Assembly: GCA_031290005.1 (NCBI GenBank)
Contig: JAITOJ010000115.1
Location: 1-10,407 of the forward strand
Reading direction: 5' to 3'
Length of the DNA stretch: 10,407 nt
Source: Treponema sp.
GTDB taxonomy: Bacteria > Spirochaetota > Spirochaetia > Treponematales > Treponemataceae
The position numbers and the translations under genes were made by a program. Below, one piece after another: positions 1 through 8,017 of the stretch. The notes beneath the pieces are model-generated. The model searched no databases and was not told where the DNA came from. It was given only the letters and a program-made list of their open reading frames with translations. The first letter of the stretch is position 1. Every line of letters begins with the position of its first letter.

Positions 1-16
1 TTTTCCCAAACTCACT

Positions 17-37
17 CCCCCCCCCCCCCCCCCCCCC
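17..37. repeat. poly-C homopolymer tract (21 C)
   Basis: An uninterrupted run of 21 C lies 222 bases upstream of the preferred reductase start. Runs this long are unstable through slipped-strand mispairing, and poly-G/poly-C tracts are known phase-variation switches in Treponema pallidum and other bacteria. No reading frame that I can support crosses the tract here, so a switching role is inference. The run is also close to the window edge, so its length could be a sequencing or assembly artefact. Confidence 0.85.
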
Positions 38-249
38 GGAGACCCCGTAACTCTATGATTTTTATTATTTTACGCTTCTTTGTAATAACGAAGCGGGGCC
101 GGAGGCGCTGAATAATGCCGAAAAATGGCTAAAGGCGTTCTGTGTCTCGTCCATTTGGTACCTCTGGGGTCAATGTATCATTCTGTGGGACGGGCCGCAA
201 GTATAGGTTGCAGAGGGGCGGAAAAACCGGTAACATACAGAAAAAATAC

Positions 250-253
250 GGAG
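250..253 (+). promoter_or_regulatory. Shine-Dalgarno site that sets the reductase start
   Basis: GGAG is followed by a six-base spacer and the ATG at 260. No comparable site precedes the upstream in-frame ATG at 125. This favours the shorter protein, whose first residues (MTDIQLGRTGL) are the usual N-terminus of this reductase family. Confidence 0.7.
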
Positions 254-259
254 CAGAAT

Positions 260-1276
260 ATGACAGACATTCAGTTGGGCCGCACAGGCCTTTTGGTACA
301 CAAAGACGGATTTGGGGCGCTGCCCATACAGCGCCGGACTATGGACGAAGCAATCCCGATATTGCGGGCGGCTCTGGCGGGGGGAATCAATTTTTTTGAC
401 ACTGCCCGGGGCTACACGGACAGTGAGGAAAAAATCGGGCGCGCGCTGTCTGACAAACGGAATCAGTTTGTTCTGGCCACCAAGACCCCGGCAACAACGG
501 TTGAAGGCTTCTGGAAAGACCTGGAGACCAGCTTGGGGCTGTTGCAGACTGACCACATCGATATATACCAGTTTCACAACCCGGAGTCCTGCCCCAAACC
601 AGGGGACGGAACCGGATTGTATGAGGCCATGCTGGCCGCGAAAGAGCAGGGAAAAATCCGCTTTATCGGCATCACCAATCACCGGCTGCCGGTTGCCCAG
701 GAAGCGGTGGAAAGCGGACTGTACGATACCCTGCAATATCCATTTAACTATCTGTCCCACGAAAAGGAAATCGCTCTGGTGCGGCGGTGCGCTGAAAAAA
801 ACATCGGGTTTATCGCCATGAAAGCCCTGTCCGGCGGGCTGATTACGGATATAGACGCTGCCCGCGCCTGGATTGCCCAGTTTCCAAAGGTGGTTCCTAT
901 TTGGGGCATTCAGCATCTGAAGGAGCTTGAAGCCTTGCTGGCCGCTGTCAAACAGATGCCGTCCCTGACCGAAGCCCAGCGGCAGCGTATTGAACAAGAC
1001 CGTGCGGAGTTTACCGGCGCATTTTGCCGGAGCTGCGGGTATTGCCTGCCGTGCCCGGAGCAGATTCTCATCTACAACTGTGCGCGGGTGTCCCTGCTGC
1101 TCCGCCGGATGCCCCCGGAACGGTGGCTCACCCCGGAATGGCAGCAGGAAATGGAAAAGATTCCGAACTGCCGGCATTGCGGCCAATGCTCGTCCCGCTG
1201 TCCTTATGGTTTGGACATCCCGGCGCTGCTGGAAAAAAACTACCGGGATTACCGCACGTTTTTGAAGTCCAAATAA
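260..1276 (+). CDS. aldo/keto reductase with C-terminal 4Fe-4S ferredoxin module
   Basis: This 338-residue cytoplasmic NAD(P)H-type oxidoreductase belongs to the aldo/keto reductase group that carries a ferredoxin-like tail (COG1453-like). The catalytic tetrad is visible: Asp47 and Tyr52 in FFDTARGY, Lys75 in ATKTP, and His106 in QFHNP. The C-terminal part has two cysteine clusters, C256-x2-C259-x2-C262-x2-C265-P and C304-x2-C307-x2-C310-x3-C314-P, which is typical for binding two 4Fe-4S clusters. The natural substrate of this family is mostly unknown, so I give no specific reaction. The start at 260 is preferred over 125 because it has a good ribosome-binding site and because the 45 extra residues look unlike an AKR. 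Ninety bases separate it from the GH74 gene on the same strand. Co-transcription is possible but not shown, and nothing ties it to polysaccharide use. Confidence 0.9.
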   Translation: MTDIQLGRTGLLVHKDGFGALPIQRRTMDEAIPILRAALAGGINFFDTARGYTDSEEKIGRALSDKRNQFVLATKTPATTVEGFWKDLETSLGLLQTDHIDIYQFHNPESCPKPGDGTGLYEAMLAAKEQGKIRFIGITNHRLPVAQEAVESGLYDTLQYPFNYLSHEKEIALVRRCAEKNIGFIAMKALSGGLITDIDAARAWIAQFPKVVPIWGIQHLKELEALLAAVKQMPSLTEAQRQRIEQDRAEFTGAFCRSCGYCLPCPEQILIYNCARVSLLLRRMPPERWLTPEWQQEMEKIPNCRHCGQCSSRCPYGLDIPALLEKNYRDYRTFLKSK

Positions 1277-1332
1277 ATAATCAGGGTAAAAGATATATAA
1301 TTTTTCGGGTTTCTTGTTTCCGTTGGGCACGA

Positions 1333-1349
1333 TAAGATACCACATCTTA
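1333..1349 (+). promoter_or_regulatory. small inverted repeat in the GH74 leader
   Basis: TAAGAT and ATCTTA form a perfect 6-bp stem around the loop ACCAC, ending five bases before the strong ribosome-binding site AGGGGGA (1355-1361) of the GH74 gene. It could be a leader hairpin or an operator. There is no T-run after it, so it is not a normal terminator. A TATAAT hexamer at 1296-1301 might be a -10 box, but no matching -35 is visible. Chance is a real alternative for a stem this short. Confidence 0.25.
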
Positions 1350-1366
1350 CCACCAGGGGGAATAGA

Positions 1367-3784
1367 ATGCGAAAATCTCATCTGTACTGTAGTCATCTTT
1401 GTTTTATAAAATCCGCAGTTGTCCTTGCGGGAGCCTTGGGTTTGCTCATAGCGGTTTCCTGCGCGTCCACCGGCGGCGCTGGCGGACGGAATGCTCCTGA
1501 CCGGGAACTGCCCCAATATTCCCAAAAGGGCTGGAAAAATGTGAAAATCGTGGGCGGCGGGTTTATCCCCGGCGTCATCTTTAATACCGCGCAAAAAGGC
1601 GTGGCCTATTTGCGGACGGACATGGGCGGGGCATACCGCTGGAATCCCGATAACGAATCATGGATTCCCCTGACGGATTTTGCCGGGGTGGAGGACTACG
1701 GCAGGCTGGGAATAGCCAGTATCGCCACAGACCCGGTGGAGCCGAACCGGGTGATTATCGCGTCGGGCACCTACACCAACGACTGGGACGCGACGCCGTC
1801 TCAAATGCTGGTGTCCGAGGATTACGGTGACCATTTCACCAGAGTGGATATGCCCTTCAAGATGGGCGGCAATATGCCGGGCCGCGGCGCGGGGGAACGT
1901 CTGGCGATTGACCCCAACGACAACAAGGTGGTCTATTTCGGTTCATTCGGGGACGGGCTGTATCGGAGCCGGGACTATGGTCACACCTGGGAAGAGGTTA
2001 CGTCATTCCCGGTGAAAGGCAATATCTACGACGGGGATTTTGCCACCTATCAGAACGGGTTTAAGCATTTTCACGGTATCCTGTGGGTGATTTTTGACCC
2101 CAAGTCCGGCTCGTCCGGCAGCGGTTCTCAGAACATCTATGCCGGAGTGGCTGACACCCGGCACACCATCTACGAATCCACTGACGCGGGGGCCACCTGG
2201 CATCCCCTGGAAGGTCAGCCCACGCGGAATATCCTGGACGTGGCGGAACACGCCCAGCTTGTTGAAGATTGTCCCTGCAAGAAATACTATCCCCTGAAAG
2301 GGGTCTATTCCCCGGACGGGGCGCTCTTGACTGCCTGGAACGCGGGCTTTGGGCCGTATAGTTCCAGCTATCAGGGGGGCGGTATCTGGAAATACTACTT
2401 TGCGGAAAAGCGCTGGGAAGATATTTCTTTGCCAAAACATGAATTTGAAGCGAACAGCCCTGACCGGCCTCTTGACCGGGGCGTGGGCAGTGTGGCTGTG
2501 GATTGGCAGAATCCCCAGACGCTGATTGCGTCCACCCTGAACGAATGGTGGCCCGATGAGTATATCTACCGTTCCAGAGACGGGGGCAAGAATTGGGACG
2601 CGGTCTGGTATCTGGACGGCTGGCCCACCAGGGTGAACAAGTATACCCTGGACATCAGCATGTCTCCCTGGCTGGACTGGGGCGTGCAGAAGGAAATGCC
2701 GGAGCAGAATCCCAAGCTGGGCTGGATGATGACTGACATCGAAATCGACCCGTTTAATTCGGACGTGATGATGTACGGAACCGGGGCGACTCTCTACGGG
2801 AGTAAAAACCTGACTGCCTGGGACAAAAATCAGCGGGTGCGCATTGAGGTGATGGCTGAGGGCGTTGAGGAATGCGCCATTCTGGACTTGGTGAGTCCCA
2901 CGGAAGGGGCGCACCTTATCAGCGGCATGGGCGACATCGGCGGGTTTGTCCACAAGGATTTGAATCGCGCGCCGAATATGATGGTGAATCCCACTATCGG
3001 GGGCGTCAGCAGCGTGGATTACGCGGCGGCAAAGCCTTCTTTCATCGTGCGTATGGGGGACGGCAAGCTGGGTATCAGCGTGGATTACGGCGAAAGCTGG
3101 ATGCCCTCGGAGACTTTCGTGGAAGGGGCGAACACGGACTGGGGGGGCAAAATCGCGGTGAGCGCGGACGCGAAGTCCATTGTGTGGTCTCCTTCCAACG
3201 CGACGGCCCATTGGTCAACGAACAATGGCAAGACTTGGTCCGCTTCCGCGGGGCTTCCGTCTGGCGCAAAGGCGGTGTCTGACCGGGTGAATCCCAGCAA
3301 GTTCTACGCGTTCGGCAAGAGCGCCAACGGCACAGACACGGCGTATATCAGCGAAGACGGGGGCAAGTCGTTCTCCGTGGCAAACGATTCTTTTATCACC
3401 GGGGAGTGCGACGGGAGCGACTTGAAAGCCGTCCTGGGTCTGGAGGGTCACCTCTGGCTCGCGGCGGGCAAGGCGGGGCTGTATCACTCGGAAGATGGGG
3501 GGCGCGCCTGGACGAGTATTCCGGGGTTTGACGTCGCTCTGGTTATCGGCTTGGGCAAGGAAGCTCCGGGCGGGGCGTATCAGGCGCTCTATACCAACGC
3601 CAGGATTAACGGACAGTACGGGATTTACCGGTCTGACGACAAGGGCGCGTCCTGGACGCGTATCAACGATGACCAACACCAGTTTGGCGCGGCGAACAGC
3701 GCCATCACGGGGGACCCGCGGATTTATGGCCGGGTGTATATCGGGGCCAACGGGCGGGGGATTCTGTACCGGGATTTGGAGTAG
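1367..3784 (+). CDS. GH74 xyloglucanase, lipoprotein
   Basis: This 805-residue protein is a family GH74 glycoside hydrolase, an inverting enzyme family that cleaves the beta-1,4-glucan backbone of xyloglucan. A lipoprotein signal occupies residues 1-32 (lipobox AVSC, Cys32), followed by a short Gly/Ser/Thr linker. The remainder, about 750 residues, matches the family's paired seven-bladed propellers with no added carbohydrate-binding module. Family hallmarks are present: RTDMGGAYRWN near residue 85, the SPDG and GFGPY region, STLNEWWPDEYIYRSRDGG, DIEIDPFNSDVMMYGTGAT, GDIGGF with Asp523, and the closing IGANGRGILYRD. By family comparison Asp85 and Asp523 are the likely catalytic pair. At least eight Asp-box motifs of the type S-x-D-x-G-x-x-W/F (for example SRDYGHTW, STDAGATW, SEDGGRAW) mark propeller blades. 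The ribosome-binding site AGGGGGA lies six bases before the ATG. Endo or exo mode cannot be told from the sequence. The enzyme is probably anchored in the outer membrane or periplasm. Confidence 0.93.
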   Translation: MRKSHLYCSHLCFIKSAVVLAGALGLLIAVSCASTGGAGGRNAPDRELPQYSQKGWKNVKIVGGGFIPGVIFNTAQKGVAYLRTDMGGAYRWNPDNESWIPLTDFAGVEDYGRLGIASIATDPVEPNRVIIASGTYTNDWDATPSQMLVSEDYGDHFTRVDMPFKMGGNMPGRGAGERLAIDPNDNKVVYFGSFGDGLYRSRDYGHTWEEVTSFPVKGNIYDGDFATYQNGFKHFHGILWVIFDPKSGSSGSGSQNIYAGVADTRHTIYESTDAGATWHPLEGQPTRNILDVAEHAQLVEDCPCKKYYPLKGVYSPDGALLTAWNAGFGPYSSSYQGGGIWKYYFAEKRWEDISLPKHEFEANSPDRPLDRGVGSVAVDWQNPQTLIASTLNEWWPDEYIYRSRDGGKNWDAVWYLDGWPTRVNKYTLDISMSPWLDWGVQKEMPEQNPKLGWMMTDIEIDPFNSDVMMYGTGATLYGSKNLTAWDKNQRVRIEVMAEGVEECAILDLVSPTEGAHLISGMGDIGGFVHKDLNRAPNMMVNPTIGGVSSVDYAAAKPSFIVRMGDGKLGISVDYGESWMPSETFVEGANTDWGGKIAVSADAKSIVWSPSNATAHWSTNNGKTWSASAGLPSGAKAVSDRVNPSKFYAFGKSANGTDTAYISEDGGKSFSVANDSFITGECDGSDLKAVLGLEGHLWLAAGKAGLYHSEDGGRAWTSIPGFDVALVIGLGKEAPGGAYQALYTNARINGQYGIYRSDDKGASWTRINDDQHQFGAANSAITGDPRIYGRVYIGANGRGILYRDLE

Positions 3785-3790
3785 TCCAAC

Positions 3791-3928
3791 CTTCTTACGC
3801 CCGTAAGAAGGGTCTTCTTGCGCCCGTAAGAAGGGTCCACTTACGCCCGTAAGAGGGGTCCACTTACGCCCGTAAGAAGGGTCTTCTTACGCCCGTAAGA
3901 GGGCGGCGCTTCCCGGCGTATGAAGGGT
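3791..3928. repeat. tandem array of 23-bp palindromic repeats (six units)
   Basis: Six head-to-tail 23-bp units start at 3791, 3814, 3837, 3860, 3883 and 3906. The best units have a left arm CTTCTTAC, a GCCC loop, a right arm GTAAGAAG and a GGT joiner, so each can fold as a perfect 8-bp stem. Units 3 and 4 begin CCAC instead of CTTC. Unit 3 has GG at the far end of the right arm, which restores pairing with its CC. The sixth unit is degenerate but keeps the length and the GAAGGGT end. The array fills most of the 188-base gap between the GH74 gene and the next gene. It could act as an mRNA-stabilising or attenuating hairpin series, a protein-binding array, or an inert minisatellite. No T-run follows any unit. 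Confidence 0.9.
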
Positions 3929-3933
3929 CTTAG

Positions 3934-3944
3934 GGGACTGTCCC
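3934..3944. repeat. short palindrome GGGACTGTCCC
   Basis: This 11-base sequence is a perfect inverted repeat around a central T, lying between the 23-bp array and the ribosome-binding site of the next gene. Similar GGGAC/GTCCC cores occur in REP-like dispersed elements of some bacteria, but with one copy here that link is only a suggestion. A TATAAA at 3950-3955 just after it could be a -10 box; no good -35 is seen. Confidence 0.35.
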
Positions 3945-3972
3945 TGAAATATAAATCTTTTGGAGGTTGTGT

Positions 3973-4953
3973 ATGAAAAGGCATTTGTGGATTACGGCGC
4001 TCTTGGCGGCGCTGGCAATGGTGTTCTCCGGGTGCGGTAACTCGGCGACTAACGATGACGATGAGGAAGGGGAAGAAAAACTGCTTGACCTGGCAACGGT
4101 GTTTGACGCCACTGAGGAAACTCAAGACAAAGCGAATGTCGCTGTTAATGGGAGCGATGTTGTCTTTACTGTTACCGGCGTTGAGTTGTGGGGGGAATTA
4201 GTGGCGGGTTCTTACGATGCCTCCGCGTATGCGGGCTTTAAGTTTGAATATAAATCTACCGGCAGCGCAACGGTGTATGTGCAGGATACTAATGACTTGT
4301 TTGCTTTCCTGAACGGCTCATCGGATGGGTATGGCGCGGTTCCCGGCGTAACAGAGTGGGCGGCTCTGGAAATTCCTTTCGCCACCCTGCTCAACCGGGG
4401 ATGGGTGAGCGGTAACTCGTCTACACCCTTTGACGCGTCGCAAATTATAAAGTTCTGTGTGACAGTCAGTGATGGCAGCGAGTCGGCGAAGTCGTTTGAA
4501 ATACGGAATTTCGCCGCGTATGGCAAGAAAGAAAGCCAGGCGCCGAGCGATACAACGGCGTATCGTGTGGTAACTGACAGCGTCAAAATCAACGGAAGCG
4601 CGGTAACACTTACCAAGGCATTCGATACCGAATACACCTCGGATGCCGTGAAGGAAGAATACTATAATCCCTGGAATACGGAGATGCAGTTCTTCGCCGT
4701 GCCGGGCACTTCCTTAACTTCCCTGGAGGTCACCATTACCTTGTCCGCAGGATATGCGAGAGATAATTACTTCTTCTTGAGCCTTTGGGTAAACGGGTAT
4801 GATGAACTGAACTGGGTAAAAGAGGATGTGAAGCAAATCACGGCAGCGGGGCAGTACACTTTTACCTATACTCCCGCGTCCGCGCTGACCATAGCCGCTG
4901 ACGGGATTTATGTGGGAATAGAGTCCTCTGCCGCGAATCCGACGGCACAATAA
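3973..4953 (+). CDS. lipoprotein with putative carbohydrate-binding beta domains
   Basis: The product is 326 residues with no recognisable catalytic domain. Residues 1-21 form a lipoprotein signal (lipobox FSGC, Cys21), followed by a very acidic spacer (DDDEEGEE). Residues from about 37 to 180 look like a beta-sandwich of the carbohydrate-binding (CBM11/CIA30-like) type, with the pattern W-x2-LEIPF-x2-LLNRGW, then FDASQI and SFEIRNFAAYG. A second beta-rich domain of about 120 residues follows and ends abruptly at AANPTAQ, as if the last strand were short. GGAGG at 3962-3966 is well placed for the ATG at 3973. A TTG six bases earlier is less likely. It is 40 bases from the next gene and probably begins the operon running to 9135. 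A role as a surface glycan-binding protein is inferred from fold style and neighbours. A sampled 60-base line is about 48% G+C, lower than the flanking genes. Confidence 0.75.
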   Translation: MKRHLWITALLAALAMVFSGCGNSATNDDDEEGEEKLLDLATVFDATEETQDKANVAVNGSDVVFTVTGVELWGELVAGSYDASAYAGFKFEYKSTGSATVYVQDTNDLFAFLNGSSDGYGAVPGVTEWAALEIPFATLLNRGWVSGNSSTPFDASQIIKFCVTVSDGSESAKSFEIRNFAAYGKKESQAPSDTTAYRVVTDSVKINGSAVTLTKAFDTEYTSDAVKEEYYNPWNTEMQFFAVPGTSLTSLEVTITLSAGYARDNYFFLSLWVNGYDELNWVKEDVKQITAAGQYTFTYTPASALTIAADGIYVGIESSAANPTAQ

Positions 4954-4993
4954 CGCGGCCAAGCCCCTGTTATTTTATGAAAAGGAGAATGGT

Positions 4994-6457
4994 ATGAAAA
5001 GAGTGATAGCTGCTGTTCTGGCAGTCAGTGTATGCGCGGGGTCTGTCTTTGCCCAGTCGGGCGGCACCCCTTCGGACTCTGGGTCAACCCTGTCGGTGGG
5101 GAAGAACGGCTCTCTGGGCCTGGAAGCCGCCACCACGTTCGCCGCTGACCTGAACGATGGTTCCACCGGGCTGGAAACCAGGGCGGGCATTGAGCTTATC
5201 CTTGACCTCTTCCCCCGGGCTGACCGGGGGCTGCGGGATGACAAAAGCGGCGATGCTCATGTGCGCCTGGAACTCAAGGACGCGGCTTTCACCTGGTGGA
5301 ACACCTTTCAGACTACGGGGGGCAATTACGAACAGGACGATTTTAACAGCTGGGCTGCCCGGCCCCTGATTTTGAGCTTTGACACCCTCACCGCCGACGT
5401 GGTGTGGAATAACTATTTTTTTCGGATTGCGGCCACGGACACGGTCATGCGGACAAACCTGATTGCCCTGCGCTCCATCTTTGACGACGTGATGGACTAC
5501 CAGGACCGGTTTTACGTTGCCCACGGCCAGGCGTTGTGGACCGCAAGCCGCTACAACATCCAGCAATTGCCCCTTCTCCGGGCGCGGCTGAACCGGGACC
5601 TGACGGACAGCGACTACCGGGGCAATTACACCGGCATTCTCGCGGCGGGGGCTGAATTCAGTAAGTTCGGGCTCACCCTGAAAGCCGCGTCCCAGGCAAA
5701 CGGCCTGAACAATAACGAAAACGCCTGGCTGGTGGGCGCGGACGCCCAGGTTGTGCCCGTGGACAACCTGAAGCTTGAAGCCGCCGGGTTTGCGGCCTTC
5801 AACTACGACAAAACCACGGTGGGCAAGAATCCGGTTACCTTTGGCCTGGCGTCGGAATACCGGCTGCCCCTGAATGAAAAGCTGATTGTGCTGCCCTTCG
5901 CCGGGTTTGATTTCGCCTGGGAGCAAACCACTGAAGAAGCGGCGTGGGAAGCCGGCGGCGGGGCCGTGCTCTACACCCGGGGCTGGGACACCCGCGTGTC
6001 CTCCCGCGTGCTGGACTATGACGACGTGATTCCCATCGGGTTTTCCCTGAGCGCGGATTATGACCACACATCCCGCTTGAACGTCCTGGTTTCCTGGTTT
6101 GACCCGGCGGGGGAAGATTCCCTGATTCCCCGCTTTGGCGGTTTCCTGCAATTTGAACTGGGGGACTTGCTGGCCCAGCACACCCCGGAGCCGGACATTG
6201 CCGTCCTGGCGCAGTTTGAATACTCCATCAAAAACAAAGCGGTTCCCTATATCCGGGGCGGGTACCGGCCGGAACTGAACGCGGCGGGGACCAGCAAAAC
6301 CGGCGTGACTTTCATCACCTCCGCCGTGGGCTGCTTCCTCACGGCGTTCAACAATTTCTCCATCGACATCCGCTATGAACGGACTGACCGGCAGGCCGGC
6401 TCTGAAACGGAACTGGACAACGGAACGCTCAGCGCTTCCTTCACGATTTCGATGTAA
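4994..6457 (+). CDS. outer-membrane beta-barrel protein, porin-like (paralogue 1)
   Basis: This 487-residue exported protein is of a type I do not recognise by name. It has a Sec signal peptide with probable cleavage after SVFA (residue 20). The rest alternates short amphipathic strands rich in aromatic and small residues with Asp/Gly/Asn turns, and ends in the strand SASFTISM, as expected for an outer-membrane barrel. The ribosome-binding site AAGGAGA (4982-4988) precedes the ATG. It is clearly paralogous to the next gene. Both share TTFAADLNDGSTGL (residues 47-60 here), a late SLIP-x2-GGFLQ strand and a C-terminal FSID-x2-YERTD-x-Q motif. Its place between a binding lipoprotein and a GH5 enzyme suggests uptake of oligosaccharides, but channel activity is inference. 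A structural or adhesin role is also possible. Confidence 0.8.
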   Translation: MKRVIAAVLAVSVCAGSVFAQSGGTPSDSGSTLSVGKNGSLGLEAATTFAADLNDGSTGLETRAGIELILDLFPRADRGLRDDKSGDAHVRLELKDAAFTWWNTFQTTGGNYEQDDFNSWAARPLILSFDTLTADVVWNNYFFRIAATDTVMRTNLIALRSIFDDVMDYQDRFYVAHGQALWTASRYNIQQLPLLRARLNRDLTDSDYRGNYTGILAAGAEFSKFGLTLKAASQANGLNNNENAWLVGADAQVVPVDNLKLEAAGFAAFNYDKTTVGKNPVTFGLASEYRLPLNEKLIVLPFAGFDFAWEQTTEEAAWEAGGGAVLYTRGWDTRVSSRVLDYDDVIPIGFSLSADYDHTSRLNVLVSWFDPAGEDSLIPRFGGFLQFELGDLLAQHTPEPDIAVLAQFEYSIKNKAVPYIRGGYRPELNAAGTSKTGVTFITSAVGCFLTAFNNFSIDIRYERTDRQAGSETELDNGTLSASFTISM

Positions 6458-6469
6458 AAGGAGCGGCGC

Positions 6470-8017
6470 ATGAAAAATAGAGTTGGGGCGCTGCTTTTTG
6501 TGTGCGGCGCGCTGCTGGCGGCGGAAACGCCCATAGGCTTTTTCGGGGGCAACAACTTCACCATAGACGTTGAAACCACCTTCGCGGCCGACCTGAACGA
6601 TGGTTCCACCGGGCTTGCCACGTCCGCGGGTATCGGCCTGTGGTTCGAGTTCACCCCCTATGCGGACCGGAACATCACCCCCCGGCGGGACGCCCTGTCT
6701 GTGGGCGTGAAGCTGGCGAACTCGGCGTTTTACGCCTGGCGCGGCTATCCCGCTTCCGGGGAAGACCTGCTGTCCGGCGGCCCGGGGTACAAAGCGGACT
6801 TGTTTGGCCGCCCCGACCAGGCGGTCAGCGTCTGGTTCGACTCCTTCGCGGCGGACTTGCAATACAACCAGTACTGGATACGCGTGGCGGGCATAGACCC
6901 GGAAATCACGCTGTCCCAGGCGTCCATCAAGTCGGTGTTTGACCCGGTGATGACCAACCGCACGGCCAGCGACAAGAACAGTCTGCCCCTGCCCCTGTTC
7001 AACACGGGCAGCATCCACTACGGCGGGACTGGGGGCGTGTTGTCGGTCATCGGGCGCGACCTTGTCCATCTGAACCGGCGGGAAGTGGTGATCGCGGGAA
7101 ACCTCAGTGCGGGCATGAAAAACGACATCGTCGATGTGGCCGTGAAGGCCGGGTCCTGGAAAACCGGGAAGGACAACAACGGGAACGCCTGGGCAGCGGG
7201 CTTTGACCTGACCGTGCGGCCCGATTTGGCCCAGACCATCAAGGTGTCCCTGCTGGGGGCGGCCAATTACGCTGTCATAACCGCCGAAGCTGACGGCAGC
7301 GCGGTGACGGCTGACCCCCAGGCAGATTACGCGGCCCTGACGGAGAAGCCGGCGGGCCTGGGGCTTGGCTATGAATACCGCCTTGACCTGCCGCGGCGCA
7401 TGGTGCTGAAGCCCTACGCGGGCATCGACGTCATCTGGGAAACCGCGTCCAACGAATACGACTACGAAATCGGCGGGGGCCTGCAATGGTTTTTCCGGGG
7501 CACCAGCGCCCGGTTCAAGCGGAACACCTCCATCGGCGGGGTGAAGCTGGGGGACGTGGAAAACCCCGCCGGCCTGATAGCGGGCCTGAACGTGGACAAA
7601 GCGGGCATTGTGAACGCTGTGCTGTCGGTCAACGAGTCCCCCCAGTCCTCCCTGATTCCTGGTCTGGGCGGGTTTTTGCAGGCTGAGTTCATGAACGTCG
7701 CCGGCAAAGCCTATACGGGTCCGGACGGCGCGGACCACCGGGACTTTCTCTGGGCGTGCATTGCCCAGGCGGAATATCTGGTCAGCGGCAAAGTGATGCC
7801 CTACGTGTTCGCCCGGTACGTGCCCGCGTCAAACTACGCGGATACGCCGGTATATGCCCGGGATTTCGTCACCCTGACGTCAAAGCTGGGCGTCAAAGTG
7901 ACCCCGGTTCCGCATTTTTCCATCGACCTCTGGTATGAGCGCACGGACTTACAAGAAAACAACACATGGACCACCGACAAAGGGCTGATTTCCACGGCCT
8001 TTGGCATCTCCCTGTAG
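6470..8017 (+). CDS. outer-membrane beta-barrel protein, porin-like (paralogue 2)
   Basis: This 515-residue paralogue of the preceding protein starts 12 bases after that gene's stop, with its ribosome-binding site AAGGAG at 6458-6463, so the two are almost certainly co-translated. The signal peptide is short, with likely cleavage after LLAA (residue 18). TTFAADLNDGSTGL is at residues 36-49, SSLIPGLGGFLQ and FSIDLWYERTDLQ recur, and the last strand is STAFGISL. Outside these motifs the two proteins differ a good deal, including in the central loops, which suggests old duplication and different specificity. The last 52 bases are also used, in another frame, by the start of the GH5 gene. The barrel ending looks complete, so this overlap does not look like a frameshift of one gene. 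Confidence 0.8.
   Translation: MKNRVGALLFVCGALLAAETPIGFFGGNNFTIDVETTFAADLNDGSTGLATSAGIGLWFEFTPYADRNITPRRDALSVGVKLANSAFYAWRGYPASGEDLLSGGPGYKADLFGRPDQAVSVWFDSFAADLQYNQYWIRVAGIDPEITLSQASIKSVFDPVMTNRTASDKNSLPLPLFNTGSIHYGGTGGVLSVIGRDLVHLNRREVVIAGNLSAGMKNDIVDVAVKAGSWKTGKDNNGNAWAAGFDLTVRPDLAQTIKVSLLGAANYAVITAEADGSAVTADPQADYAALTEKPAGLGLGYEYRLDLPRRMVLKPYAGIDVIWETASNEYDYEIGGGLQWFFRGTSARFKRNTSIGGVKLGDVENPAGLIAGLNVDKAGIVNAVLSVNESPQSSLIPGLGGFLQAEFMNVAGKAYTGPDGADHRDFLWACIAQAEYLVSGKVMPYVFARYVPASNYADTPVYARDFVTLTSKLGVKVTPVPHFSIDLWYERTDLQENNTWTTDKGLISTAFGISL

Noticed and set aside
73..95. Inverted repeat CGCTTC/GAAGCG with an 11-base loop
   Set aside because: The stem is only six base pairs. The T-rich DNA lies before it on the plus strand, and on the minus strand the following bases are A-rich, so it does not fit a terminator.
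125..259. 45-residue N-terminal extension of the reductase
   Set aside because: There is no ribosome-binding site at 125, the extra residues do not resemble an export signal or AKR sequence, and the ATG at 260 has GGAG at good spacing.
170..1594. 474-codon minus-strand open frame over the reductase and the start of GH74
   Set aside because: It is a shadow of the reductase gene, crosses into the GH74 signal sequence and shows no domain.
2003..3211. 402-codon minus-strand open frame inside GH74
   Set aside because: It is antisense to an unambiguous GH74 coding region and rich in His/Pro/Arg with no motifs.
3791..3928. CRISPR array
   Set aside because: The units are contiguous 23-bp palindromes with no unique spacers, and no cas genes are nearby. 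The same holds for 9241-9326.
4977..4997. Six-codon upstream reading frame overlapping the first barrel start (ATGA)
   Set aside because: It has no ribosome-binding site of its own. Its AAAGGAGA is the site for the real start at 4994, so it is most likely incidental.
5084..7738. 884-codon open frame on the minus strand across both barrel genes
   Set aside because: It lies entirely antisense to two genes with signal peptides, good ribosome-binding sites and shared motifs. Its translation is Arg/Gly/Val/Pro-rich without recognisable domains, as expected from strong third-position GC bias.
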